DNA from: Lacinutrix algicola
GTDB taxonomy: Bacteria; Bacteroidota; Bacteroidia; Flavobacteriales; Flavobacteriaceae
DNA: 64,000 bases
Direction of reading: 5' to 3'
NCBI RefSeq assembly: GCF_001418085.1
Contig: NZ_LIQH01000039.1
Span: 124,001 to 188,000 of the forward strand
Part shown: piece by piece, positions 1 through 8,950 of the stretch
Numbering within the stretch: position 1 is the stretch's first letter
How the letters are laid out: each line of letters starts with the position of its first letter
The notes under the pieces: model-generated
What the model saw: the letters and a program-made list of their open reading frames with translations, nothing else
Databases searched by the model: none
Told to the model about the DNA's origin: nothing
Program-made: the position numbers and the translations under genes

Positions 1-1155
1 CATATCAGTTTCAGTTAACTGTAAAACGGTTTCTAAACTAGAAATAAGTTCTGCATCGTTGGTTTCTTCAGTATGTAAACCTAATTTGCTTCGCATCATG
101 CTTATATATTGAGAAGATGCTTTTTCGAAGTATCCATTTAAAATAGCTTCTAAGCCTTTGGCTTCTCCAATTAAAGGATATATAGCGTTTGCTAATTGGT
201 ATAAATTCCAATGGCCAATGTCTAATTGCGACCCAAAACGATAGCGTTTATATTGGCTATCTGTTGTGTTTGGTGTCCAATCGAGATCGAAACCTTCTAA
301 CCAACCATAAGGTCCGTAATCTATAGTTTGACCAAGAATAGATAAGTTATCGGTATTCATAACACCATGTACAAAACCGACACGCTGCCAATGTACAATC
401 ATTTCTAAAGTACTATTTGTTACGGCTTCAAAAAACTGTAAATAGCTGTCTTTATTTGGTTCTCCTAAATACGAAAAATGATTGTTTATGGTATAATCGA
501 CAAGTGTTTTTAAAGTCTCATTATCTTGTCTAGCCGCTAACAATTGGTAATTACCAAAACGTAAAAAGCTAGGAGCAACACGACAAACAATAGCACCTTT
601 CTCGTAAGCAGCATTACCATTGTAAAGCATATCTCTTAAAACTTGATCTCCAGATATAGCTAAGGATAATGCTCTTGTTGTAGGTACTCCTAAGTGATAC
701 ATAGCTTCGCTACACAAATATTCGCGCACAGAAGAACGTAACACGGCTAAACCGTCTGCCGTACGAGAATAAGGTGTTTCTCCTGCACCTTTTAATTGTA
801 TTGCCCAATGTTTATTATTGTGTTCAATTTCGGTTAAATTTATTGCACGACCATCTCCTAATTGCCCAGCCCAATTTCCAAATTGGTGTCCACCATAACA
901 CATAGCATAAGGCTTGGTATTTGGTAAAACACTATTTCCAGTAAAAACGTTTAGAAAGTCTTCACTTTTAGCATCTGCTTCGGTAAGACCTAAATTTTTA
1001 AGCATTTCTGGGGAGACGTGGAGTAGTTCTGGTTTTGCGGTTTGCTTTGGTGTAACATAAGAGAAACAAGCCTTTTCAACCTGTCTTCTTGTGTTTTCAA
1101 GAATAGGATCTGCTGGTAATTCTTTATTAAATCTATCTTTTATATTTAGTTGCAT
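1..1155 (-). CDS. selO: Protein adenylyltransferase SelO (YdiU family), 3' end outside window
   Basis: The gene starts at the ATG complementary to 1153-1155 and runs off the left edge, so about 385 N-terminal residues of a roughly 520-residue family are visible. SelO proteins are pseudokinase-fold enzymes that transfer AMP to Ser/Thr/Tyr residues of other proteins. The translated strand shows family blocks: LGDGRAI, a KGAGETPYSR loop, RSSVREYLCSEAM, LGVPTTRAL and the MNTDN / IDYGPYGWL metal and active-site region. The gene stands alone, facing away from the 1472 peptide gene. The family call is secure; the C-terminal quarter cannot be assessed. Confidence 0.93.
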   Translation of the reverse strand, partial: MQLNIKDRFNKELPADPILENTRRQVEKACFSYVTPKQTAKPELLHVSPEMLKNLGLTEADAKSEDFLNVFTGNSVLPNTKPYAMCYGGHQFGNWAGQLGDGRAINLTEIEHNNKHWAIQLKGAGETPYSRTADGLAVLRSSVREYLCSEAMYHLGVPTTRALSLAISGDQVLRDMLYNGNAAYEKGAIVCRVAPSFLRFGNYQLLAARQDNETLKTLVDYTINNHFSYLGEPNKDSYLQFFEAVTNSTLEMIVHWQRVGFVHGVMNTDNLSILGQTIDYGPYGWLEGFDLDWTPNTTDSQYKRYRFGSQLDIGHWNLYQLANAIYPLIGEAKGLEAILNGYFEKASSQYISMMRSKLGLHTEETNDAELISSLETVLQLTETDM

Positions 1156-1471
1156 TCTTGTGCTTTCTGTTTCTATTCAATTTTTACTTTTAGTAAGTAA
1201 TTGTACTAATATAAGAACAAATTACGACAGCCTAATAAGCATCTTTTATAAGTTATTATTTACTTTTTATAACTGATACATTTTTAGAGTCTTGACTTGT
1301 TATTTTATAATTGGTCGTATGATTTAGAGTTTAATTTCAATAGCTAATGTTATAGTAAAAGTTAGTATTGTATTTATGTAAAAAAATAAAATCATTTTAA
1401 ATAAACTATCATCGAAACCATTCACTATATTTAATCAATCAAATTAAAAATAAACATTAAAACATAAAGTT
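1156..1471. other. AT-rich divergent intergenic region
   Basis: This 316-base gap separates the divergent selO and 1472 peptide genes. It should carry both promoters, but I find no clear TAnnTTTG box, repeat or RNA signature. The only longer open frame here overlaps selO antisense and has no coding character. Confidence 0.6.
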
Positions 1472-1576
1472 ATGGCAAAGTCGCAAGATTCTAAAAAGAA
1501 TGTAAAAAAAGAAGCAGCATTATCTCCTAAAGAAAAAAAGGCAGCTAAAGCAGCTAAAAAAGCAACAAGAAAATAA
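1472..1576 (+). CDS. Lys/Ala-rich basic 34-residue protein
   Basis: The ORF begins at ATG 1472 and encodes 34 residues, more than a third of them Lys, ending in a KAAKAAKKATRK-like tail. It has its own Rho-independent terminator 24 bases after the stop, which supports a genuine single-gene transcription unit. Composition resembles small histone-H1-like or ribosome/nucleic-acid-associated basic peptides, but no named family can be assigned. It lies upstream of, and codirectional with, the NYN-domain gene, separated from it by the terminator. Confidence 0.6.
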   Translation: MAKSQDSKKNVKKEAALSPKEKKAAKAAKKATRK

Positions 1577-1600
1577 TATATAAATTATAAAATTTTAAAA

Positions 1601-1627
1601 ACCACTCTAATTTAGAGTGGTTTTTTG
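1601..1627 (+). terminator. Rho-independent terminator after basic peptide gene
   Basis: A near-perfect inverted repeat (ACCACTCT ... AGAGTGGT) is followed directly by a run of six T. It ends the 1472 peptide transcript before the NYN gene at 1677. Confidence 0.85.
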
Positions 1628-1676
1628 CTTTAAAGCAATTATCTTTATGTGTGTATAACAATTACTTTTTAAATTT

Positions 1677-2438
1677 ATGGATATAAAACTTGCAGTACTT
1701 ATAGATGGAGACAATATACCATCAGCGAATGTAAAAGAAATGATGGAGGAAATTGCTAAATATGGCAACCCAACAATTAAACGTATTTATGGAGATTGGA
1801 CTAAACCTAATTTAAATAAATGGAAAAGTTTATTGTTAGAAAATGCAATTACACCAATTCAACAATACGGTTACACTACGGGTAAAAACGCGACCGACTC
1901 TGCAATGATTATTGATGCTATGGATATTTTATATTCGGAGAAAGTTGATGGTTTTTGCTTAGTCTCTAGTGATAGCGATTTTACAAGGTTAGCAACACGA
2001 CTACGAGAGGCAGGAATGAAAGTGTATGGTATTGGAGAAAAGAAAACACCAAATCCTTTTATTGTAGCCTGTGATAAGTTTATTTATATCGAGATTCTAA
2101 AAAAGCAAGCATCGGAAAGCGAATTAGAATCTGTAGATAAATCGATAGCTTCTAAAAATGACTATGATAAAATTACCCAAAAAGAAATTCAATTTATTGC
2201 AGCAACTATAGATGATGTTGCCGATGATGATGGTTGGGCTTTTTTAGGAGATGTTGGTGGTTTATTACAGAAAAAGCAACCTAATTTTGATTCTAGAAAT
2301 TATGGGTTTCAAAAATTAACTCCATTAATAAAATCTATTACAGCTTTTGAAATTGAAAGACGAGAAGATTCTAGAGGTCATAAAAAACTAATTTATGTAA
2401 AGCTAATTGAGAAGAAAAATAAAGCTCGAAAAAAATAA
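1677..2438 (+). CDS. NYN (PIN-like) domain protein with C-terminal OST-HTH/LOTUS domain
   Basis: The 253-residue protein carries an N-terminal NYN nuclease-like domain of the LabA/DUF88 type: the acidic IDGDN motif (residues 9-13), TDSAMIIDAMD near 73-83 and SSDSDF near 97 supply the clustered Asp residues that bind metal in this fold. Residues about 155-240 look like an OST-HTH/LOTUS winged-helix domain, which binds RNA in related proteins. A role in RNA processing or decay is therefore inferred from architecture; the substrate is unknown. It is monocistronic, with a terminator upstream and a 115-base gap downstream. Confidence 0.9.
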   Translation: MDIKLAVLIDGDNIPSANVKEMMEEIAKYGNPTIKRIYGDWTKPNLNKWKSLLLENAITPIQQYGYTTGKNATDSAMIIDAMDILYSEKVDGFCLVSSDSDFTRLATRLREAGMKVYGIGEKKTPNPFIVACDKFIYIEILKKQASESELESVDKSIASKNDYDKITQKEIQFIAATIDDVADDDGWAFLGDVGGLLQKKQPNFDSRNYGFQKLTPLIKSITAFEIERREDSRGHKKLIYVKLIEKKNKARKK

Positions 2439-2553
2439 GTTTAGTCTAGTTTATATAAAATGATAAATAGTAATTTCATGTTATTATTAGCTAAATAGAC
2501 ATGGTTTTAATCAAATATTTATTTGCTTAACTTAGTATTCTAATACCTGTTAT

Positions 2554-3621
2554 ATGAAAACCAAAACCAAAATCTTATATCTTAGTTTAATTATTGTAAT
2601 ATGTTTTAACTGTAAAAAAGAAGTTCAAGAACATGTTATAGTACAGAGTACTTCCGCAGAAAACTATTTAATCCCTAATAAAGAAGATCAGTTTCTTGGT
2701 GGTATAAAAATGATACCAATCCAAACACCAAAAGGCGAATTTAATGTTTGGACTAAGCGTGTAGGTAATAATCCAACCATGAAAGTATTATTGTTACATG
2801 GAGGACCAGGAATGACACATGAGATTTACGAATGTTTCGATGGGTACTTTCCACAGGAAAATATAGAATACTATTATTACGACCAATTAGGATCTTATTA
2901 CAGCGATCAGCCAAAAGATTTAAGTCTTTGGGATTTAGACCGTTTTGTAGAAGAAGTAGAGCAGGTGCGTATTGCTTTAAATTTAGATAAAGACAACTTC
3001 TATCTTTACGGACAAAGTTGGGGAGGAATTTTAGGTATGCAATATGCCTTAAAATATCAAGAAAATTTAAAAGGATTAATAATCTCTAATATGGTAGCTT
3101 CTATACCAGATTATCAAAAATATAGTGATGAAGTACTAGCTCCAAAAATGAATCCGGAAGTTTTAAAAGAAATTTTGAAATACGAAAATGCCGAAGATTA
3201 CAGTAACCCAAGATACATGGAGCTTATTGTAAATAACTATTATACAGAACATGTTATTAGAATGCCTGTTGACGAATGGCCGGAACCTATTAATAGAAGT
3301 TTTAAACATTTAAATACAGATGTTTATGTAACAATGCAAGGCCCAAGTGAATTTGGAATTAAAGGTAATGCTACGCTTAAAAATTGGGATATTAAAGATC
3401 GTTTAAACGAAATTATAGTGCCAACCTTAACTATTGGTGCAACTCACGATACTATGGACCCAGAACATATGGAGTGGATTAGTACAGAGGTACAAAATGG
3501 TAGTTTTTTATTATGCCCAAATGGGAGTCATTTATCTCAATTCGACGATCAAAAAGTGTTTTTTGAAGGCTTAATACAGTTTATTAAAGATGTAGATTAT
3601 GGTGAATATGAAAACCAATAG
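2554..3621 (+). CDS. Proline iminopeptidase-like alpha/beta hydrolase lipoprotein (S33)
   Basis: A 355-residue alpha/beta hydrolase of the proline iminopeptidase (S33) family. Visible motifs are the oxyanion HGGPG (82-86), DQLGS (110-114), the nucleophile elbow GQSWGG with Ser155, a GATHDTMDP loop with the likely catalytic Asp, and NGSHLSQF with the His. The N-terminus is a short hydrophobic segment ending at Cys20 (CFNC), fitting a lipoprotein signal, so it probably acts in the periplasm releasing N-terminal Pro or small residues from peptides. Monocistronic, convergent with the exporter gene that follows. Confidence 0.9.
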   Translation: MKTKTKILYLSLIIVICFNCKKEVQEHVIVQSTSAENYLIPNKEDQFLGGIKMIPIQTPKGEFNVWTKRVGNNPTMKVLLLHGGPGMTHEIYECFDGYFPQENIEYYYYDQLGSYYSDQPKDLSLWDLDRFVEEVEQVRIALNLDKDNFYLYGQSWGGILGMQYALKYQENLKGLIISNMVASIPDYQKYSDEVLAPKMNPEVLKEILKYENAEDYSNPRYMELIVNNYYTEHVIRMPVDEWPEPINRSFKHLNTDVYVTMQGPSEFGIKGNATLKNWDIKDRLNEIIVPTLTIGATHDTMDPEHMEWISTEVQNGSFLLCPNGSHLSQFDDQKVFFEGLIQFIKDVDYGEYENQ

Positions 3622-3638
3622 TGCTACTACATAAATAA

Positions 3639-4874
3639 TTATGCTAAAGCTAGTTCTCTATCTCTTAAAATTCGCATTCTAATGAAAATTAATAGAGAGA
3701 GTCCACCAAAAACAACAAAACCAAGAAATAGAGGTAGAGCAGTCTCTTTTACATAGCCACCAATAAAGTTTGCAATTGGTACAGCCATTATTGTAGATGT
3801 AAAACCAGTTATAGCAGCTCCTATTCCTGCAATATGCCCAATAGGCTCCATTGCAATAGCTCTAATGTTTCCGAAAAGAAAACCTATTGTAAAAAACTGA
3901 ATAGCCATAAAAATTAAGATAACTACTAGTGATGGATTTGTTGCAGCATTCCAAAATAATATCACGTACAATAAAGAGTTTAAGCAAAATACAATAGTTG
4001 CTATAAAAGATAAACGCCACATACCCAAACGCATTACAAAAGAGCCGTTTAAAAAAGTGGATAAACCAATACCAGCAGCTAAACCGGCAAAAATATATGG
4101 AAACTCGTCTACCAAACCATATTGATTTTCAAAAATAACTTGAGAGGCGCTTAAGTACACAATAAAAGCACCAGATATAAAACCAGAAATAACAGTGAAA
4201 CCCATTGTTATTTTATGCTTAATTAATTCTTTTAAACCGTCTATAAAAACATGTTTGCTAAACTTAATTTTATATTCTAGTTTTAGTGTTTCTGGTTGTC
4301 TTTTCCAAAACCAAATACTTACTACCAATGACATAATTAATTGCACATAAAAAATGCCTCTCCAATTGTAATGGTTCAATATAAATTTACCCATCATAGG
4401 AGCTATAACAGGAACTAGAATAAAAAAGGTTGTTACAAAAGACATAATTTTTGCCATGTAATCACCTTTAAATTTATCTCTAATAATAGCTATGGCAATA
4501 GTTCTAGGTGCAGATAAACCTATACCTTGTAATATACGACCAAAAATCATCCACTCTAAACTAGGAGATGATACACACACAATACTACCAACAGTAAAAA
4601 CACTAAAACCGATGTATACTATTGGTTTTCTTCCAAAACTATCAGACAGTGGTCCAAATAATAATTGTCCAAAACCTAAGCCTAGAAAAATCATGGTAAT
4701 TAGTAATTGGTTGTTACCAGTATCGACACTATTAATATCTATACCTATGTAAGAAATTGCAGGTAATATTGCATCTATAGCCAAAGCAACAATAGACATT
4801 AAAGAAGCCATTAATGCTATGAATTCAAATTTAACAGTTTGTTTTGTTTGTACTAGAGGTTGGTTATCTTGCAT
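3639..4874 (-). CDS. Bcr/CflA-type multidrug MFS transporter
   Basis: A 411-residue polytopic membrane protein with about 12 predicted helices. The loop between helices 2 and 3 has the MFS motif A in the form GQLLFGPLSDSFGRKP, as in the Bcr/CflA drug:H+ antiporters. Helix 5 contains a proline/glycine-rich VPVIAPMMG motif typical of the exporters. Likely exports hydrophobic drugs or metabolites; the substrate cannot be read from the sequence. It starts at the ATG complementary to 4872-4874 and is divergent from the DinB-like gene with a 63-base gap. Confidence 0.9.
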   Translation of the reverse strand: MQDNQPLVQTKQTVKFEFIALMASLMSIVALAIDAILPAISYIGIDINSVDTGNNQLLITMIFLGLGFGQLLFGPLSDSFGRKPIVYIGFSVFTVGSIVCVSSPSLEWMIFGRILQGIGLSAPRTIAIAIIRDKFKGDYMAKIMSFVTTFFILVPVIAPMMGKFILNHYNWRGIFYVQLIMSLVVSIWFWKRQPETLKLEYKIKFSKHVFIDGLKELIKHKITMGFTVISGFISGAFIVYLSASQVIFENQYGLVDEFPYIFAGLAAGIGLSTFLNGSFVMRLGMWRLSFIATIVFCLNSLLYVILFWNAATNPSLVVILIFMAIQFFTIGFLFGNIRAIAMEPIGHIAGIGAAITGFTSTIMAVPIANFIGGYVKETALPLFLGFVVFGGLSLLIFIRMRILRDRELALA

Positions 4875-4937
4875 GGTACAAAAGTAATTTAATTATTAAC
4901 CATATTTGGAATTCAAATCTTAATAAAAAATTAAATA

Positions 4938-5384
4938 ATGATAGTAGAAAGTTTAATAAAACTCTTTAAAAGAGACTTAAATATTTTAATTACTGAAATT
5001 GAAGCATATAAAGATGAAAAGAACCTTTGGATTACTACCGAAGCAGTTAAAAACTCAGCAGGAAACTTAGGTCTGCATTTAGTAGGTAATTTAAATGCTT
5101 TTATTGGTGCTGCATTAGGTAATACTGGCTATGTAAGGCAAAGAGATTTAGAGTTTTCGCTTAAAAACGTTCCGAAAGCAGAGTTAATTAAGCTAGTAGA
5201 ATATACTATTATTGTTGTTGAAAACACTTTAAATTCACTATCGGAAAACGACTTGAAAAAGGAATATAAACGTCGTGTAAATGAAGATATAATGAATACA
5301 GAGTATTTTTTAATACACCTAACAATGCATCTCTCTTATCATTTAGGGCAAATAAATTATCACAGAAGATTATTAGATAAATAG
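4938..5384 (+). CDS. DinB-like four-helix protein (DUF1572 type)
   Basis: A 148-residue all-helical protein resembling the DinB/YfiT metalloenzyme fold. The N-terminal half contains NLGLHLVGNL with one candidate metal-ligand His, and the C-terminal helix carries THLSYHLGQ-like spacing (HLTMHLSYHLGQINYHRR), where HxxxHxGQ supplies the other ligands. Members are metal-dependent thiol S-transferases or have no known activity; possible use of bacillithiol would fit the bshB1 gene in this genome, but that is inference. Confidence 0.82.
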   Translation: MIVESLIKLFKRDLNILITEIEAYKDEKNLWITTEAVKNSAGNLGLHLVGNLNAFIGAALGNTGYVRQRDLEFSLKNVPKAELIKLVEYTIIVVENTLNSLSENDLKKEYKRRVNEDIMNTEYFLIHLTMHLSYHLGQINYHRRLLDK

Positions 5385-5459
5385 CTTTTAAACTATAAGT
5401 TTTAGCACTATTAATAATATAACTATTTGATAATTTAAATTTTAATACGAAGGAGTGTA

Positions 5460-5537
5460 ATGTTGAGTCTATTAAAAGAAATAAACAAGCTTTATTTAAT
5501 ATTATATAGAGTTTATTATCAATTAACAAAACATTAA
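5460..5537 (+). CDS. Possible 25-residue small ORF
   Basis: An ATG at 5460 opens a 25-codon frame rich in Leu and Tyr, preceded by AAGGAG with proper spacing. Shine-Dalgarno sites are uncommon in Flavobacteriia and nothing else supports coding, so this is only a candidate in the gap between the DinB-like and ABC transporter genes. Confidence 0.2.
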   Translation: MLSLLKEINKLYLILYRVYYQLTKH

Positions 5538-5571
5538 ATTATTAGTAGAAGTTTATTGCTTTTTTCGAGCG

Positions 5572-5579
5572 TATCTTTG
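5572..5579 (+). promoter_or_regulatory. -7 box (TATCTTTG) of the ABC transporter gene
   Basis: TATCTTTG matches the Bacteroidota TAnnTTTG -7 element and lies 17 bases before the ATG at 5597. No convincing TTTG -33 box is seen at 19-21 bases upstream. Confidence 0.5.
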
Positions 5580-5596
5580 CGTAACAATTCTATAAT

Positions 5597-7366
5597 ATGC
5601 GACATTTAAAAACTCAAGATTCTAAAAATAAAACCAAACCAAAAGTAACCTTAAAGCAAGCGTTTAAAACCATTATTTGGCCTAGACGTAAATTGGTGTT
5701 TATTGGGTTAGTATTAATAATAGTTAAAAGTATCTCTGGTTTAATACTGCCTTGGCAAAGTAAAGTATTATTAGATGATGTCGTGCCAAGTGGAGATTCA
5801 AGTAAACTATGGACGCTTATTCTTATTGTAATTGCAGCAATAACAGTGCAAGCAGTTACCTCTTATTTACTTACAAAAATATTGAGTGTACAAGCGCAAT
5901 ACCTTATTTCAGAGCTGCGTGCTCAAGTACAAAAGAAAGTATTATCACTCCCTATTAGTTTTTTCGATAATACAAAATCGGGTGCTTTAGTTTCTAGAAT
6001 AATGACAGATGTAGAAGGTGTAAGAAACCTTATTGGTACAGGTTTAGTACAATTGGTTGGTGGTACATTTACCGCAGTTGTTTCTCTAGTAATCCTAATT
6101 AATTTAAATCCATGGATGACACTTTTTGTATTCGTCCCTTTATCAATTTTTGGAATAATAGCACTAAAAGCCTTTAAATACATAAGACCAATTTTTAGAA
6201 GCAGAGGAAAAATTAATGCTGAGGTTACAGGTCGTCTTACCGAAACGTTGGCTGGTGTTAGAGTAATTAAAGCTTTTAATGCCGAAGAACAAGAAAATGT
6301 AGCTTTCGAAAAAGGTGTAGATAAATTGTATCAAAATGTGAAAAAGAGTTTAACGGCTACGGCTTTAATGACGAGTTCTTCAACGTTTTTAATTGGTGTT
6401 GCTACTACCGGAATTATGGGAATTGGTGGCTATTATATGATTCAAGGTGAAATGACCACAGGAGATTTTCTTTTCTTCACTTTAGTGTTAGGTTTTATGA
6501 TTGCTCCAATTATTCAAATGAGTAATATTGGAAGTCAGTTAACCGAAGCGTTAGCAGGTTTAGACAGAACAGAAGAGCTTATGAATATGGCTGCTGAAGA
6601 TGATGACGAAAACCGAACGGTAGAACTAGAAAATGTTAAAGGTGATATTGCATTTAATAATGTCAATTTTTCTTACGAAGAAGGAAAACCGGTATTGCAT
6701 AATATAGATTTTAAGGCACCATCTGGTTCTGTAATTGCTTTAGTTGGAAGTAGTGGATCGGGTAAATCGACAATAGCAGGTTTATCTGCAACATTTTTAA
6801 ATCCAGAATCTGGACAGATAACTATAGATGGTAAAGATTTATCTAAAGTTAAACTGAATAGTTTTAGAAAGCATTTAGGTGTTGTTTTACAAGACGAATT
6901 CTTATTCGAAGGTACAATACGCGAAAACATTATGTTTCCAAGGCCAAATGCAACAGAAGCACAATTACAAGCAGCAGTTAAAGCAGCGTATGTTAATGAA
7001 TTTACAGATAGATTTGATGAAGGCTTAGAGACTTTAATAGGAGAAAGAGGAGTGAAGCTATCTGGAGGACAAAGGCAGCGTATTGCCATTGCAAGAGCGA
7101 TTTTAGCAGATCCTAAAGTTATTATTTTAGATGAAGCAACCTCGAATTTAGATACTGAAAGTGAAGCACTAATTCAGAAAAGTTTATCTCAGTTAACAAA
7201 AAACAGAACTACAATTGTTATTGCACACAGATTGAGTACTATTCGTAAAGCAGATCAAATTTTGGTTATCGAAGCAGGTAAAATTGCAGAACGTGGTAAC
7301 CATGACGATCTTATTGCAGCTCAAGGCAGATATTACGATTTATACACTTACCAGGCTAAGATTTAG
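5597..7366 (+). CDS. ABC exporter half-transporter (membrane domain fused to ATPase)
   Basis: A 589-residue fused ABC exporter. Residues about 30-320 form a six-helix transmembrane domain of the type I exporter kind; residues 345-589 form the ATPase domain with Walker A GSSGSGKST (384-392), signature LSGGQ (488-492), Walker B VIILDE (508-513) and an IAHR switch His. It should work as a homodimer in the inner membrane, like MsbA or multidrug half-transporters. Substrate cannot be inferred; it has no export partner genes beside it. The start at 5597 follows a good -7 box. Confidence 0.93.
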   Translation: MRHLKTQDSKNKTKPKVTLKQAFKTIIWPRRKLVFIGLVLIIVKSISGLILPWQSKVLLDDVVPSGDSSKLWTLILIVIAAITVQAVTSYLLTKILSVQAQYLISELRAQVQKKVLSLPISFFDNTKSGALVSRIMTDVEGVRNLIGTGLVQLVGGTFTAVVSLVILINLNPWMTLFVFVPLSIFGIIALKAFKYIRPIFRSRGKINAEVTGRLTETLAGVRVIKAFNAEEQENVAFEKGVDKLYQNVKKSLTATALMTSSSTFLIGVATTGIMGIGGYYMIQGEMTTGDFLFFTLVLGFMIAPIIQMSNIGSQLTEALAGLDRTEELMNMAAEDDDENRTVELENVKGDIAFNNVNFSYEEGKPVLHNIDFKAPSGSVIALVGSSGSGKSTIAGLSATFLNPESGQITIDGKDLSKVKLNSFRKHLGVVLQDEFLFEGTIRENIMFPRPNATEAQLQAAVKAAYVNEFTDRFDEGLETLIGERGVKLSGGQRQRIAIARAILADPKVIILDEATSNLDTESEALIQKSLSQLTKNRTTIVIAHRLSTIRKADQILVIEAGKIAERGNHDDLIAAQGRYYDLYTYQAKI

Positions 7367-7457
7367 TAACTATTAATTGATGTTAAATTTACAATTTACA
7401 CTCGCTTAAACTAAGCTTAATGTTTAGATGTTTTTAATTATACATTGTGTTAATGTC

Positions 7458-7487
7458 GTTTGTTTTGCTTTGTAGCAAATAACAAAC
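7458..7487. promoter_or_regulatory. Hairpin/operator-like inverted repeat before the PhoX-like gene
   Basis: GTTTGTT-TTGCT at 7458-7469 and AGCAA-(AT)-AACAAAC at 7474-7487 form a 12-pair inverted repeat with a 4-base loop and a 2-base bulge, ending 13 bases before the ATG at 7501. It could be an operator or a 5'-UTR hairpin controlling the PhoX-like/peroxidase operon. Confidence 0.4.
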
Positions 7488-7500
7488 CATAAAAAATACA

Positions 7501-8949
7501 ATGAAAAACTATTTTAAATTATCCTTAGGATTTTTATCACTTTTGGCTTTAGCATCTTGTAAAGAAGATGATAATAGTGTTGAAGTAGAAAACGTAAATT
7601 TAGTAGAGTTAAAGGCTAGGTCTATAACTCCATCGTTTTTAAATCTTTCTTCAGAGTTTAGTAATGTTAATATTTATCCTCTATTAACTTCAGAAGATCA
7701 ATTAGAGCAATCACCAGATTTTGTATACGGTTCTATGGCAGATGGCGCTGGTTTATTAAAAAATGACGATGGTACATTTACATTAATAAATAATATAGAA
7801 GCAGATTATGCAATTGCACGTATAGAATTAGATGAAACCTTTAAACCGGTAAAAGGTGAGTATATTTTAAATGCTAATGCAACAGCATCTACAGCACAAT
7901 GTTCAGGATCTTTAGTAACACCTCAAGAACATGGTTTCGGACCATTGTATTTATCAGGTGGAGAATGGGGAGGAGCAAGTAAAGGTGTTTTTGCAACAGA
8001 TCCTTTTAAAAGCTCGGGCAATTCATCATTTGCACAAATGCTTCCAACTTTAGGTCAATGGTCAACAGAAAATGCTGTTGTAATTGGTAAAGAAGCATAT
8101 GCCGATAAAACGGTAGTATTTATTGGAGATGATCATGCTGATAATGAAGTTCCTTCAGGTCAATTAGGAATGTATGTTGGTAATCGTGGTGATTTATTTG
8201 GAGGTCAATTATATGCTTTACGTGTTACAGATGATACTGTAGATTTTGAAGTTGATATGCAAGAAGGCCAATCTTATAATATTGATTTTGTTCCATTAGA
8301 GGAAACAGAAATTAGTATGTTAGATACAGAAGCTAAAACTAAAGGAGCAATGGGCTTTTCTAGATTAGAAGATATTGATTGGAGAAGAGGTTCAGCTGTA
8401 AATAACAGAGAAATCTATTTTTGTGTTACAGGAAGAAAAAAACCAGGATTAGTAGGTAAAGGAACAAGTTACGGACGTGTTTATAAAGTAACTTTAAATG
8501 AAAACGATCCATCTTCAGTAGGAACAATTACTTGTGTACTTGATGGAGATTTAGAAAACGGAAAAGCTAAAATGTTTCACAGTCCAGATAATATTTTAGT
8601 AACAGAAAACTACGCGTACATTCAAGAAGATCCTAATGGTTATTTTGATACTGCAGATAAGCAACATTATGCTCAACTTTACCAATACAATTTAAATACT
8701 GGAGTTTTAAAAACGGTTTTAGAATGTGGACAAGATAATGCAGCAGCTCAAGGTTATGGTACAAGTAATAGTATTTGGGAGCTAACAGGAATGATAGATA
8801 TATCTGAAACTGTTGGTGTTGATGAAACATTCCTTTTAATTACACAAAACCATGGATGGAATAATAATTTCACAGATCCAAATGCAAATGCTACACCTGC
8901 TACAGGAGAAGGAAGTATGCTTTTTACTATAAACGGATTAGAAAGATAG
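7501..8949 (+). CDS. PhoX-like (DUF839) secreted lipoprotein
   Basis: A 482-residue lipoprotein (signal ending LALASC, Cys20). The body resembles the PhoX/DUF839 beta-propeller family of metal-dependent phosphatases and related proteins: segments such as EHGFGPLYLSGGEWGG, FIGDDHAD, GFSRLEDIDW and FHSPDNILV...YAYIQEDPNG sit where PhoX proteins have their propeller blades with metal- and phosphate-binding residues. I cannot confirm the full PhoX active site, so phosphatase activity is uncertain. Its stop is one base from the ATG of the dihaem peroxidase gene, so the two are translated as an operon and probably act together outside the cytoplasm. Confidence 0.65.
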   Translation: MKNYFKLSLGFLSLLALASCKEDDNSVEVENVNLVELKARSITPSFLNLSSEFSNVNIYPLLTSEDQLEQSPDFVYGSMADGAGLLKNDDGTFTLINNIEADYAIARIELDETFKPVKGEYILNANATASTAQCSGSLVTPQEHGFGPLYLSGGEWGGASKGVFATDPFKSSGNSSFAQMLPTLGQWSTENAVVIGKEAYADKTVVFIGDDHADNEVPSGQLGMYVGNRGDLFGGQLYALRVTDDTVDFEVDMQEGQSYNIDFVPLEETEISMLDTEAKTKGAMGFSRLEDIDWRRGSAVNNREIYFCVTGRKKPGLVGKGTSYGRVYKVTLNENDPSSVGTITCVLDGDLENGKAKMFHSPDNILVTENYAYIQEDPNGYFDTADKQHYAQLYQYNLNTGVLKTVLECGQDNAAAQGYGTSNSIWELTGMIDISETVGVDETFLLITQNHGWNNNFTDPNANATPATGEGSMLFTINGLER

Positions 8950-8950
8950 T

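Noticed and set aside
1091-1276. A 61-codon frame at the selO 5' end
   Set aside because: It overlaps the conserved selO N-terminus antisense and is hydrophobic AT-rich translation of non-coding DNA.
4492-4752. Open frame antisense to the MFS exporter, and similar long antisense frames in the ABC, carboxylase, RlmL-type and channel genes
   Set aside because: They mirror codon patterns of strongly supported genes on the other strand and have no family motifs or start signals of their own.
5209-5529. A 106-codon minus-strand frame after the DinB-like gene
   Set aside because: Half of it is antisense to DinB-like coding sequence; no motif or promoter.
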